Assembly: GCA_964628455.1 (NCBI GenBank)
Contig: CAZVPD010000096.1
Coordinates: forward strand, 1-15,091
Direction: 5' to 3'
DNA length: 15,091 nt
Source of the DNA: JAQVWU01 sp964628455
GTDB lineage: Bacteria; Bacillota; Clostridia; Oscillospirales; CAG-272
A program made the position numbers and the translations under genes. Numbering within the stretch: the first letter of the stretch is position 1; each line of letters begins with the position of its first letter. Below are positions 6,843 to 14,656 of this stretch, one piece after another. Below the pieces are notes generated by a model. That model saw only the letters and a program-made list of their open reading frames with translations. It was not told where the DNA came from and did no database searches.

Positions 6843-7114
6843 GGATTCGGGATATTCTCAAAGGTAAAAAGGAATGGCGGGCGCACATGGCACGTATCAA
6901 AGCGCTCCCTCGGGATTATCGGATTGTTTATAAAGAGATTCAAAAATATCTTTTTAAGGTCGGTTTCGTTGATTTAACCGAAGGGACGGATCTGCTCTCT
7001 GGGATTGCCGGTCTTTTTGAGGAAGGTGCAGCTTTGGGAAAAGGTGTGCTCGAAGTGACCGGCAGTGATGTAGCGGCTTTCTGCGACGGACTGATCAAAG
7101 ATTTAAAAACTTAA
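6839..7114 (+). CDS. DUF1048-family protein, second tandem copy
   Basis: A 91-residue paralogue of the preceding protein. Both share the pattern L-P-x-D-Y-R followed by an aromatic helix (ALPRDYRIVYKEIQKYLF, about 22-39), a Gly/Glu/Ala helix (GIAGLFEEGAALGKGVLEV, about 56-74) and a terminal segment GSDVAAFCDGL that matches GDDIKGFCSAL in the first copy. It lacks the charged tail of the first copy and has a basic N-terminus instead (MRIRDILKGKKEWR). The ATG overlaps the upstream stop (ATGA) with GAGG close by. The two probably arose by duplication and may form a heterodimer; the role is unknown. Confidence 0.83.
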   Translation: MRIRDILKGKKEWRAHMARIKALPRDYRIVYKEIQKYLFKVGFVDLTEGTDLLSGIAGLFEEGAALGKGVLEVTGSDVAAFCDGLIKDLKT

Positions 7115-7380
7115 GCTGACATCTGCCGGGAACCCGTTGATCAAAAAATATGCGGCACCGAAAAAAATGTTATGGATAAACATAGTGAAAAAAGGATGTA
7201 GGGTGAAAGAGGCAATCGGACCCGTCTGAAGTTCGGGTTTGGATGATTTTTCCGTAACTCCCGTAAAAGGCGCATAACCGAACCGATACGCATTACATCA
7301 ATACACGCCATGCCGGGTGTTTTTAGGCTGAGGACTGTCTGTCCCTCCGTTTTCACGCACTTGTCTTCCTTCGATTCCCG

Positions 7381-7438
7381 CCGGTAATATGCATGGTTTT
7401 ACCGGACAGAATATTGTAAATGTCGGAAAAAATTCTGT
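7381..7438. repeat. Two back-to-back perfect 7-bp inverted repeats
   Basis: CCGGTAA (7381-7387) pairs with TTACCGG (7399-7405) around an 11-base loop. With no gap, ACAGAAT (7406-7412) pairs with ATTCTGT (7432-7438) around a 19-base loop and is followed by TTTATATTT. The pair lies 40-95 bases upstream of the -10 box at 7479. They could be operators for the lyase-like gene, or the second could be a weak terminator for the PadR operon. Confidence 0.4.
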
Positions 7439-7475
7439 TTTATATTTGAAATCCGCATGTTTTTTATATGGAATC

Positions 7476-7484
7476 TGATATAAT
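7476..7484 (+). promoter_or_regulatory. Extended -10 promoter for the lyase-like gene
   Basis: TGATATAAT (7476-7484) is a perfect extended -10 element (TGn plus TATAAT). No good -35 lies 17 bases upstream (CATGTT), which is normal for extended -10 promoters or those needing an activator. The leader to the ATG at 7550 would be about 58 bases and contains the palindrome GGATATCC. Confidence 0.5.
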
Positions 7485-7549
7485 AGAATAACGGGATATA
7501 TGTCTGGACCGGGGATATCCGGCATCACGACAAAGAGGTGATTGTTTTT

Positions 7550-9637
7550 ATGAATGACAAACTCGTAACGGATTATATGAATCTTCTTGACCGCTGGGTT
7601 GCCGCATCTGTCCGGTATCTTGTCACACCGCCGGACCGGCCTGACCTTCGGTATTACGGAGACGGTTCGGATGGCTGGGGGGTACAGACCAATCAAAAGG
7701 CGTTTGCAGCCTTTGCCGTCGTGTCGGTGATGCCGGGCGGCAGGCCGGAAATGCTTGATGCCGCGCTGTCCATGCTGCGTTATTCGTTTGAGTCGCATAA
7801 ATCGGGACAATATCATGTGACCGACGGTGACGATATACGCTGGGGCCATACATGGATCAGTTCACTCGGAATTGAGCGTATGATGCATGGGGTTCAGGCA
7901 ATACGTAAATTTTTTAACCCCTCCGATGAAATGATGCTCAAAAACATGCTTGTTTCCGAATCGGACTGGCTGCTCGGGAACCATCCCGTAACAGCCGATC
8001 CGATAAAAAATGTTCCCGAAAGCAACATGTGGAACGGTGCCGTTTTATATCGTACCGCGGTCATGTATCCGGATACCCCCAACGCTGCGCGCTATATCGA
8101 AAAAGGCCTGAGCTTTATGTTAAACGCCATATCCGTTCCGTCGGAAAAATACTCGTCGGAATATTTCTCGGGAAAACCTATGAGCGAATGGTTTGTCGGC
8201 GGGAACTTCTTTGATACATACGCTCTGAATCATCACGGCTATCTGAATGAAGGTTATATCGTTATTACCATGTCAAATGCCGCCATGCTGCATTTTACAC
8301 TGCGTGAACTTGGAATAAATCCGCCGGCGGCCCTCTATCACAATCTTGAAAAAGTATGGCGGCTCGTCCGCGCGGCAACGTTTGACGACGGAAGGCTGCT
8401 GCGCTGGGGAGGGGATACGCGTGTCCGTTACTGTTATTGTCAGGATTATCTGCTTCCTTCCCTTGCTCTGGTCAGCGATGCCCTGGGGGAGGATACCGTA
8501 TCTCTCGAATCCGGATGGATCGATGTGCTGAACAAAGAGGTTGCTTATAATGGCGACGGCTCGTTTTTATCAAAACGCTGCGAACTCTTTCGCGAAAAAT
8601 CATTTTTATATTACACTCGGCTCGAATCCGACCGCGCAGCCGCTGTTTCTTTCAACGCTTATTATCGTTATTTATATAAATCATTCGCCGAACCCGCCGG
8701 ATGCGGCGATTATGCTCCCGACCCTTCCTATAAAAAGGATCTTGATGCGTGGTATGACTCCTATCACGGCTCCTGCTTTGTAAAAAACAGCCGCCGGTTC
8801 GCTTCCTTTACATGGCGTTCGGCCGAACTGCCGCAGGGGATGTGTGTCCCTCCGGACGACAGCTCGCTTGCCGAATGGAAAAACAATATGACAAGCTGGG
8901 TTACGGGTGACGGATCGACGGATTATAACAGCGTGCTTGAGCATCATGAAAAGTTGTTTGAAGGCGGTTTTATAACGAGCGGACGTTATGTGACCGCAAC
9001 GGACGGCTTGCTGGCGGAGCAGGCAAGTTCCGAAAAGACGATCATAAATCATCTTGCTTTCGCCGCGCTTCCGGACGGTGCGACTGTTGTCACGATGCAG
9101 TATGCCGAAGCGGTCAAGCCCGTATCCCTGAACTCCGTAAAAGGATTCAATTTGAATATACCCAACGATGTTTTTAACGATTTCAAACGCGATTATACGG
9201 TCGGCGGCAGCGGCAGATACATCTGTGTGGATGGTCGTCTCGGCGTCGTTTCCGTTTACGGTGATCCTTTGGCCGTATACAAGCCCGGTTATCGCCAGAT
9301 CGGCCTGAGAAAAACCATTTATAAAGAACGGGGAATGCTGCACTGCGATGAAATATGCACGACCCTGCAGCTCAGTCCGCGCCGTTATCATAAAGGAGAA
9401 TGCGTTTTCGATTTTTGCGTGGCTGTTGTTGCCGGTGCCGGTATTGCCGAAACTGCCGCTGTTGAAGCCGAAACTGCCGATACCCGTTTGGAATTATGCC
9501 GTGCGGTGATCGTTGCCGGCCGGGACGGCAGACGATATCTGATTGCTGCAAATTTCGGTGAAAAACGATCGGTTTTTTTGGTGAACGGCAAAGAGATTGC
9601 GTTAAATCCTGCCTTTGCCGATGTATTTGTCGTGTGA
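7550..9637 (+). CDS. Polysaccharide-lyase-like protein (probable alpha/alpha toroid plus beta-sandwich)
   Basis: A 695-residue protein without a signal peptide. The first 350 residues or so are helix-rich with repeated aromatic and Gly segments, as in alpha/alpha-toroid lyases and hydrolases; the rest is beta-rich and resembles the beta-sheet domains following such toroids. Candidate active-site motifs are SNMWNGAVLYRTA (about 158-170), LNHHGYLNEGY (about 226-236) and DGRLLRWGGDTRVR (about 280-293). The His plus downstream GY motif recalls the His/Tyr pair of PL8-type lyases, and the flanking Asn and Arg clusters fit the usual Asn-His-Tyr-Arg set. I cannot assign a CAZy family. AGAGGTGA lies eight bases before the ATG at 7550, so I prefer it over the GTG at 7538. 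It precedes the GH31 gene by 59 bases and is probably co-transcribed. It could instead be a hydrolase or a catalytically inert relative. Confidence 0.6.
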   Translation: MNDKLVTDYMNLLDRWVAASVRYLVTPPDRPDLRYYGDGSDGWGVQTNQKAFAAFAVVSVMPGGRPEMLDAALSMLRYSFESHKSGQYHVTDGDDIRWGHTWISSLGIERMMHGVQAIRKFFNPSDEMMLKNMLVSESDWLLGNHPVTADPIKNVPESNMWNGAVLYRTAVMYPDTPNAARYIEKGLSFMLNAISVPSEKYSSEYFSGKPMSEWFVGGNFFDTYALNHHGYLNEGYIVITMSNAAMLHFTLRELGINPPAALYHNLEKVWRLVRAATFDDGRLLRWGGDTRVRYCYCQDYLLPSLALVSDALGEDTVSLESGWIDVLNKEVAYNGDGSFLSKRCELFREKSFLYYTRLESDRAAAVSFNAYYRYLYKSFAEPAGCGDYAPDPSYKKDLDAWYDSYHGSCFVKNSRRFASFTWRSAELPQGMCVPPDDSSLAEWKNNMTSWVTGDGSTDYNSVLEHHEKLFEGGFITSGRYVTATDGLLAEQASSEKTIINHLAFAALPDGATVVTMQYAEAVKPVSLNSVKGFNLNIPNDVFNDFKRDYTVGGSGRYICVDGRLGVVSVYGDPLAVYKPGYRQIGLRKTIYKERGMLHCDEICTTLQLSPRRYHKGECVFDFCVAVVAGAGIAETAAVEAETADTRLELCRAVIVAGRDGRRYLIAANFGEKRSVFLVNGKEIALNPAFADVFVV

Positions 9638-9696
9638 GTGTGTTTACGGAGATAAACGTCAATGCAGGTATGATTGAAAGATGAGGAGAAATGATT

Positions 9697-11775
9697 ATGA
9701 CGGAAATCAAATACGTTAAAAACGGGATCTGCCGCATACGGATGTATAAAAACAAACCGCCGCGCGAGCCGCTGATGACAAAATATAAAATATTAAATAC
9801 CGGTTTTGATGAAGAGGCTTCTGTTCCGCTTTATGCTTTCAATGAAAACCGGGATTGCGTCACGCTTACAGCGGAAAAATATACGCTTGAAATTAAACTC
9901 GGCTGCGGTGAGGATAACGCGGGTTTTGATATACAAGTTGCGCTTTCCGGCAACGAACGGCTTTTCGGGCTCGGAGACGAGTCGCGTTCGTGCATTATGA
10001 AACGCGGACGCACGGCTTTGATCAAACAGGAGAATGTCCGCTCTTACGGTCCGATTCCATTTGTGATGAGTTCTCGGGGGTGGGGATTGCTGATAAACTG
10101 CACATACGCGCATATTTTCGATCTGGGACAGAGCGAACCGGATATTCTGCATATATATTCCTCTGCCGGATCGCTTGATTTCTTTGTGTTTACGGGTGAC
10201 GATATGCGGGATGCGTTAAAGTTGTATACGGAGGTTTCGGGAAGACCCGCTATGCTTCCGAAAAGCGCCTACGGACTTACATTTGTAATGAACGAGGACG
10301 CGAATGCACGGACGCTGCTCGATGACGCCCTGCGCTTTAAAGAGAGAAAAATCCCATGCGATATATTCGGACTCGAACCGAGCTGGATGTCCGTGCATTA
10401 TGACGATACTACGGAGAAAAAATGGGATCCCGGCAGGTTTTCTTTTCCTTCCTGGCAGCCGGCCGGTTATTACGGAAGCTGGTCTTTTATCTATAATCTG
10501 AATAAAATGGGCTATATGCTGAGTCTGTGGCTGTGTATAACGTATGATTTGTTCTGGAAAGAGGAAAGCGACACTTTCGACGATAAAAAACAGGATAACA
10601 CAGGCGCCGCGATCCGCGATTCCCATTTCGATTCGGGGATCCGGATGGATAAGGTCACAAAAAAGGGCGAGTGCTGGTTCGATCACTTGAAGAAATTCGT
10701 CGATAACGGCGCGGAAGCGTTTAAACTGGACGGAAGCTCGCAGGTCATCCCTTTTCCCGACCGGTTATGGGCGGGGAGGTATACCGATGACGAGGTCAGG
10801 AACATCTACCCTCTGGTTTACGCCAGACAAATGAAAGAGGGATATGAGGATTATACGGGGAAGCGCGCAATGATAAACACCTGCGGCGCCTATGCCGGGA
10901 TCCAGCAATACGCTGCGACCTGGGCCGGTGATACGGGCTGTACCCCGGATGTTCTGGTTTCGCTGATGAACTTCGCGATGTGCGGTCATTCCAATGCGTC
11001 GTTCGATATGACCGCTGACGATATAACGAAAATCCACTTCGGTTTCCTTGCTCCGTGGACGCAGCATCAGGGTTGGGCAAACTGGCTGTATCCGTGGTAT
11101 CTCGATGAAAAAACCGAAGATGCTTATCGTTATTATGCGCAGCTGCGTTCGTCGTTGTTTCCGTATATCTATTCGAACGCTCATAACGCTTACGAGACCG
11201 CGTTTCCGTTGCTGCGCCCCCTCAGCCTGGTATATCCCGATACGGATCGATACGATCATGCTTTGAATGAATACATGTTCGGCGACAGCTTTTTAGTGTC
11301 GGTTTTTGATGATCACCTGATCCTTCCCGGGGAAGACGACTGGTACGATTATTTCACCGGCATTAAACACGGCGGCGGAACGGTTATGGATTATATCCCG
11401 CCGGAAAATCGGGGCGGAGCCCTTTTTGTAAAAGCCGGCTCTGTCATAGTGACACAGGACTGGGTACAGTCTCTGCGCGGCTGCAGTCCGGACCGCCTGT
11501 ATATCCATGTGTACCCCGGTAAAAACGCATGTTTTACCCTGTATGAGGACGACGGCGAAACCCGAGCTTACGAAAAAGGCGGATTTGCATTTACAAGGAT
11601 CGAACTCGAAGGAGAGGAACTGATCATAAGGCGCCGTGAGGGCGGTTATACCGGCATGAAACGCGTGACATCGTTTAATGTTGTTTTACATAAGGACGAC
11701 GGCGCCCTTGTGACACATCCCGTCACGGCAGACGAACATGAATCCGGGGATGTGACAGTGAGATTAACCGGCTGA
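9697..11775 (+). CDS. GH31-family alpha-glycosidase-like enzyme
   Basis: A 692-residue member of glycoside hydrolase family 31 (alpha-glucosidase, alpha-xylosidase and related). An N-terminal beta-sandwich (about 1-180) includes NERLFGLGDESRS. The TIM barrel (about 185-520) has the nucleophile Asp in EAFKLDGSS (about D345) and the acid/base Asp in ATWAGDTG (about D412), with the later motif APWTQHQGWANWLYPW where many relatives have an RxHG-type motif. C-terminal beta domains include YEDDGETRAYEKGGF. The substrate loop CDIFGLEPSWM (about 221-231) differs from the usual D-x-D-x-x-W version, suggesting an unusual sugar at the -1 site. There is no signal peptide. The ATG at 9697 has GAGGAG eight bases upstream; the one at 9691 is too close. 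It lies between the lyase-like and propeller genes, likely in one operon. Confidence 0.9.
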   Translation: MTEIKYVKNGICRIRMYKNKPPREPLMTKYKILNTGFDEEASVPLYAFNENRDCVTLTAEKYTLEIKLGCGEDNAGFDIQVALSGNERLFGLGDESRSCIMKRGRTALIKQENVRSYGPIPFVMSSRGWGLLINCTYAHIFDLGQSEPDILHIYSSAGSLDFFVFTGDDMRDALKLYTEVSGRPAMLPKSAYGLTFVMNEDANARTLLDDALRFKERKIPCDIFGLEPSWMSVHYDDTTEKKWDPGRFSFPSWQPAGYYGSWSFIYNLNKMGYMLSLWLCITYDLFWKEESDTFDDKKQDNTGAAIRDSHFDSGIRMDKVTKKGECWFDHLKKFVDNGAEAFKLDGSSQVIPFPDRLWAGRYTDDEVRNIYPLVYARQMKEGYEDYTGKRAMINTCGAYAGIQQYAATWAGDTGCTPDVLVSLMNFAMCGHSNASFDMTADDITKIHFGFLAPWTQHQGWANWLYPWYLDEKTEDAYRYYAQLRSSLFPYIYSNAHNAYETAFPLLRPLSLVYPDTDRYDHALNEYMFGDSFLVSVFDDHLILPGEDDWYDYFTGIKHGGGTVMDYIPPENRGGALFVKAGSVIVTQDWVQSLRGCSPDRLYIHVYPGKNACFTLYEDDGETRAYEKGGFAFTRIELEGEELIIRRREGGYTGMKRVTSFNVVLHKDDGALVTHPVTADEHESGDVTVRLTG

Positions 11776-11821
11776 AGCAGATGTATTTTTGAGAAAAATG
11801 ATTTCCGGGCATGATAAACTG

Positions 11822-11833
11822 TTTTCCGGAAAA
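11822..11833. repeat. 12-bp palindrome overlapping the SD of the propeller gene
   Basis: TTTTCCGGAAAA is a perfect palindrome whose right arm runs into the AAAAGGAGG SD (11830-11838). Just upstream, ATTTTTGAGAAAAAT (from about 11783) forms a second AT-only hairpin. Either could slow translation of the propeller gene or be a DNA-binding site; short palindromes also occur by chance. Confidence 0.35.
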
Positions 11834-11847
11834 GGAGGCCGAGGAAC

Positions 11848-13806
11848 ATGATAACGCAAAAATTAAAACGTTATTCTTTCGATTCGCTGAACTTTGTGCC
11901 CGCTGCCGAAGGGCGTGGGCTAAAAAAAGGATTTGCTCTGAGGCTCAGGCTGAAGGAACTTCCGGCCGGAAACGGAGACGTGCTTTTTGAGATACCGGGC
12001 GGCTTGAAGATCTATACCCGGATTGTTACCCGTGAAGACCTGACATGGTACGAGCAGACCGAACACTATCTGTGTCACGCGGATGAAAACGGAAAAGTCG
12101 CCGTGCTTGAAGCCCGGTTTGATTTTATTTATCCCATGCGCCCCGACTGGAAAGAAATGCGCGTCGGAGTACCGCTGTCCTTATTCGACGCATCGAAAAA
12201 CAACATCGTTCTCGTTTATGACGGACTCACCGTAGGCTGGTATTGGAACGGAGACCCGGTCAACCGGAACTACCCGATGGGTATTCTTGCCGTGCCGGAC
12301 GATGCCCGTCCTTATGTCGGCGAAGATCTGCTGGAACATGCCGATATATCCGGGGATGTCAGGCTTCTGCGATGCGAACCGTATGAGCGGACGATCGACA
12401 AAAGTTTCGCCTTTTACTCGCCGCACGGCTACAGCGCGTGGGCGGGGGATGTGGTCAACTTTTACCGTGACGGGGTTTATCACGTTCTGTATCTTATCGA
12501 CAGCCATCACCACGGGAATCGCTGGGGCAGCGGAGTGCATCACTTCGAGCACGTCACCACATCCGATTTTATAAACTGGACCGACTGGGGTCCTGTTTTC
12601 GAACTCTCGAAGCCGTGGCAGTCTGTCGGCACGGGGGTCATGTTTTATTATAAGGACAAATATTACGTTTCCTACGGTTATCATACCGGCCGTGTGATCG
12701 ATGAAGACCTGCTTGCGTCTCCGGATCTGCTCGGACAGTATAAAAAGAACGGCGGGACCCGTTCCGTCGGTTATTCCGATATCTTTGCGGAAGGCAAATT
12801 CCCGAACGGCGCCAACTACGCTGTCAGCGGCGACGGTATACACTTTACCGAAGCGTGCAAACAATTCCACTGGGCTGAAAATCCGAGCATATATGACCGC
12901 GGCGATAAACTGGAGATGTATACGGGCGGAAGCGTGTGGCAGTCTCCGGATATAGACGGCCCGTGGAAACGGGTTCGTGAGGGATTTCCTCCCTGCGGCG
13001 CTCCGCCCATGTTCGGCAACGGCGATTGTCCTTCGTTTTTCGAGCTGAACGGATACAAATACATCATCATAGGGTTTACCGATTATTGGCGCACGGAAAA
13101 AGACTCGGAGGAGTATATGAACAGTGCGGCTATGGGGTATGATGTTTACGAAGGGCTCAACGTCCCTATGGCGGTGAATATGAACGGACGGCTGATATAC
13201 GCCGGCTGGCTGGGAGGCATAGGCTGGGGTTCGGTCATCGTGCACCGCGAACTGATTCAATATCCCGACGGTCGTCTCGGATCTAAATGGCTCCCCGAGC
13301 TGGCGCCCGAAGCGGGAGCGCCCGTTCCGGTGGAAGACGGGCTGGATCCGGATTTTGCTTATTACATAGAGGCGGATATCGATCCGGGTGACGGCACGGG
13401 CAGAGCGGCTCTGCGTTTTTCGGGCGAAAGCGGCGGATGCGAACTTCAGCTTGATCCGGCGGCGGAGCGTGCGCAGTTCGCCGGCCTTGAGATCGGATTC
13501 TCGTCTCCGATAAAGCCGGCTCATGAGAAGCTTCCGTATGGTGAAAGAACGGATATACATAACGGCAGCCGTAATTTCAGTATAGCTCATGTTGATGTGA
13601 TGAAGGTTCCGTTTACGCTGCGGGTACTTCTGCGCCCGAGCCGCAAGATGGGCACGGTTATCATTGACGCGGAGATAGCGGGTCAGCGCACGCTTATTTG
13701 CAACAGGCCCGGTCTGAAAGTGAACCGGCTTAATACGGCTGCCGAAGGCGGGGCGCATGTAACCGGACTTCGTATATACAGGACTGAAGATGAAATCATT
13801 TTCTGA
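11848..13806 (+). CDS. GH32/GH43-like five-bladed beta-propeller protein with altered catalytic motifs
   Basis: A 652-residue cytoplasmic protein. Residues about 20-150 look like a concanavalin/LamG-type sandwich; about 185-480 form a propeller of the GH32/GH43/GH68 type; about 500-652 resemble the GH32 C-terminal sandwich (PFTLRVLLRPSRKMGTVIID). Blade-1 segment AGDVVNFYRDGVYHVLYL places an Asp (D201) where GH43/GH32 have their first catalytic Asp. WGSGVHHFEHVTTSDFINW fits the GH32 pattern HxTSxDLxxW. The blade-3 RDP motif reads ENP (344-346), so the Asp is Asn345. The blade-4 EC motif reads GDCPSFF, so the acid/base Glu is Asp393. It may be an active enzyme of a separate family, or a binding protein. 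The start is the ATG after AAAAGGAGG. It lies 72 bases after GH31, probably in the same operon. Confidence 0.7.
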   Translation: MITQKLKRYSFDSLNFVPAAEGRGLKKGFALRLRLKELPAGNGDVLFEIPGGLKIYTRIVTREDLTWYEQTEHYLCHADENGKVAVLEARFDFIYPMRPDWKEMRVGVPLSLFDASKNNIVLVYDGLTVGWYWNGDPVNRNYPMGILAVPDDARPYVGEDLLEHADISGDVRLLRCEPYERTIDKSFAFYSPHGYSAWAGDVVNFYRDGVYHVLYLIDSHHHGNRWGSGVHHFEHVTTSDFINWTDWGPVFELSKPWQSVGTGVMFYYKDKYYVSYGYHTGRVIDEDLLASPDLLGQYKKNGGTRSVGYSDIFAEGKFPNGANYAVSGDGIHFTEACKQFHWAENPSIYDRGDKLEMYTGGSVWQSPDIDGPWKRVREGFPPCGAPPMFGNGDCPSFFELNGYKYIIIGFTDYWRTEKDSEEYMNSAAMGYDVYEGLNVPMAVNMNGRLIYAGWLGGIGWGSVIVHRELIQYPDGRLGSKWLPELAPEAGAPVPVEDGLDPDFAYYIEADIDPGDGTGRAALRFSGESGGCELQLDPAAERAQFAGLEIGFSSPIKPAHEKLPYGERTDIHNGSRNFSIAHVDVMKVPFTLRVLLRPSRKMGTVIIDAEIAGQRTLICNRPGLKVNRLNTAAEGGAHVTGLRIYRTEDEIIF

Positions 13807-13902
13807 TATCACGCAGAAGATGAAAATTATCGGCATATCATCTCTGTGTTTATGTTAAGACAGCGGTTAAGGAAAAAATATTGTTTGATCCGGAGTATGT
13901 AT

Positions 13903-14448
13903 ATGGCGATTGAGAAAACGATTCTTAAAAAGAGCCCCGAGCTTAAAACAGAACGGCTGCTTATGCATGCATATCGCAGGGATGATTCGGAGGATATGCT
14001 TGCTCTTCTATATGATGAGGAAATTAAAAAATCATATATGATCCCTGATTTTTCCGACGGGGAAGAAGCCGCCGCGATGCTTGACAAAATATTCGCTCTG
14101 TCGCACTCCGATGAGCACTTTGAATACGGGATCTATCTGGACAGCAAACTGATCGGTTTTGTTAACGATGTTGAAATATGCGGCAGAACGATCGAGATCG
14201 GTTATGTGATCCATCCTGCCGTGCAGAACCGCGGGTATGCGACGGAAATGTTATCGGCTGTGATCCGGGAACTTTTCAGAATGGGGTATTCCGTTGTCAG
14301 GGCCTGCTTCTTCGAAGACAACGCGGCAAGCAGAAGGGTCATGGAAAAGTGCGGAATGATGTTGACCGGCCGGACGGATGAGATTGAATACCGCGGGAAA
14401 ATCCGTCATTGTCTGTATTGCGAGATCAGAAAAGAAAAACAGGATTGA
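13903..14448 (+). CDS. GNAT-family N-acetyltransferase (RimJ/RimL-like)
   Basis: A 181-residue acetyltransferase of the RimJ/RimL-like GNAT group, which acetylates N-termini, amino groups or small molecules. The start region LKTERLLMHAYRRDDSEDM (about 14-32) is typical. The acetyl-CoA loop QNRGYAT (108-114) follows the strand IGYVIHPAV, and FFEDNAASRRVMEKCGM (about 136-152) is the usual C-terminal signature. Several in-frame starts exist: GTG at 13846 and ATG at 13852, 13897 and 13903. I chose 13903 because GGAG (13892-13895) is seven bases upstream and it leaves only a short lead-in to the domain; 13897 is nearly as good. It is not closely related to the acetyltransferase at the left. The target is unknown. 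Confidence 0.9.
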   Translation: MAIEKTILKKSPELKTERLLMHAYRRDDSEDMLALLYDEEIKKSYMIPDFSDGEEAAAMLDKIFALSHSDEHFEYGIYLDSKLIGFVNDVEICGRTIEIGYVIHPAVQNRGYATEMLSAVIRELFRMGYSVVRACFFEDNAASRRVMEKCGMMLTGRTDEIEYRGKIRHCLYCEIRKEKQD

Positions 14449-14555
14449 CTGCAGGTGAAACGGAAAACAATGCAGCCCTGAAATAAATCATATGTATGAA
14501 TCGGTCTTGGAATAGAACGATTATCATTAAATGGTAGGAATGTTTTTTATTTTTA

Positions 14556-14584
14556 TTGACACGCCCGAGTAATAATATTATAAT
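14556..14584 (+). promoter_or_regulatory. Perfect consensus sigma-A promoter for the sialidase-like gene
   Basis: TTGACA (14556-14561) and TATAAT (14579-14584) are both exact consensus hexamers with exactly 17 bases between them. Transcription should start near 14591, giving a leader of about 95 bases. A promoter this strong usually needs a repressor or a leader-based control to be regulated. Confidence 0.82.
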
Positions 14585-14591
14585 TTCAGTA

Positions 14592-14656
14592 GGTTCCGGG
14601 TATAAAAGTTTTTGGTTTCATCAGAATTTACAATCTGTGTCGATGAACCGGAAACC
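14592..14656 (+). promoter_or_regulatory. Possible structured 5' leader of the sialidase-like gene
   Basis: Two nested pairings are visible: GGTTCCGG (14592-14599) with CCGGAAACC (14648-14656), and GGTTTCATC (14614-14622) with GATGAACC (14642-14649), each with one bulged base. They share bases 14648-14649, so they compete slightly at the junction. The SD GGAGGA (14675-14680) lies outside, so any control would be indirect. No known riboswitch is recognised. Confidence 0.3.

Larger units (their letters stand above)
7115..7549. other. About 430-base gap with an unexplained segment and regulatory DNA
   Basis: No convincing gene. Bases about 7140-7380 are less AT-rich than expected for a spacer and contain several small dyads, for example ACCCG/CGGGT at 7220-7224 and 7234-7238 with G-U extensions. 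Minus-strand frames are open here (7356-7141, and 7849-7298 which runs into the next gene's antisense), but neither has an SD and the products look non-protein-like. The segment resembles, from memory only, a non-coding sequence dispersed in clostridial genomes. Bases 7381-7438 hold two inverted repeats, and 7476-7484 the next promoter. I see no clear terminator for the PadR operon. Confidence 0.55.

Noticed and set aside
7141..7356. 71-codon minus-strand frame in the gap before the lyase-like gene
   Set aside because: No SD, composition unlike a protein, and it overlaps a segment better explained as non-coding.
8681..9391. 236-codon minus-strand frame inside the lyase-like gene
   Set aside because: Antisense to a real gene, no SD, and no recognisable motif.
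12181..13836. 551-codon open frame on the minus strand opposite the propeller gene
   Set aside because: It is antisense to a gene with clear domain motifs and a strong SD, its product is rich in Arg/Val/Ile without domain patterns, and it has no SD. It is a by-product of codon use on the sense strand.
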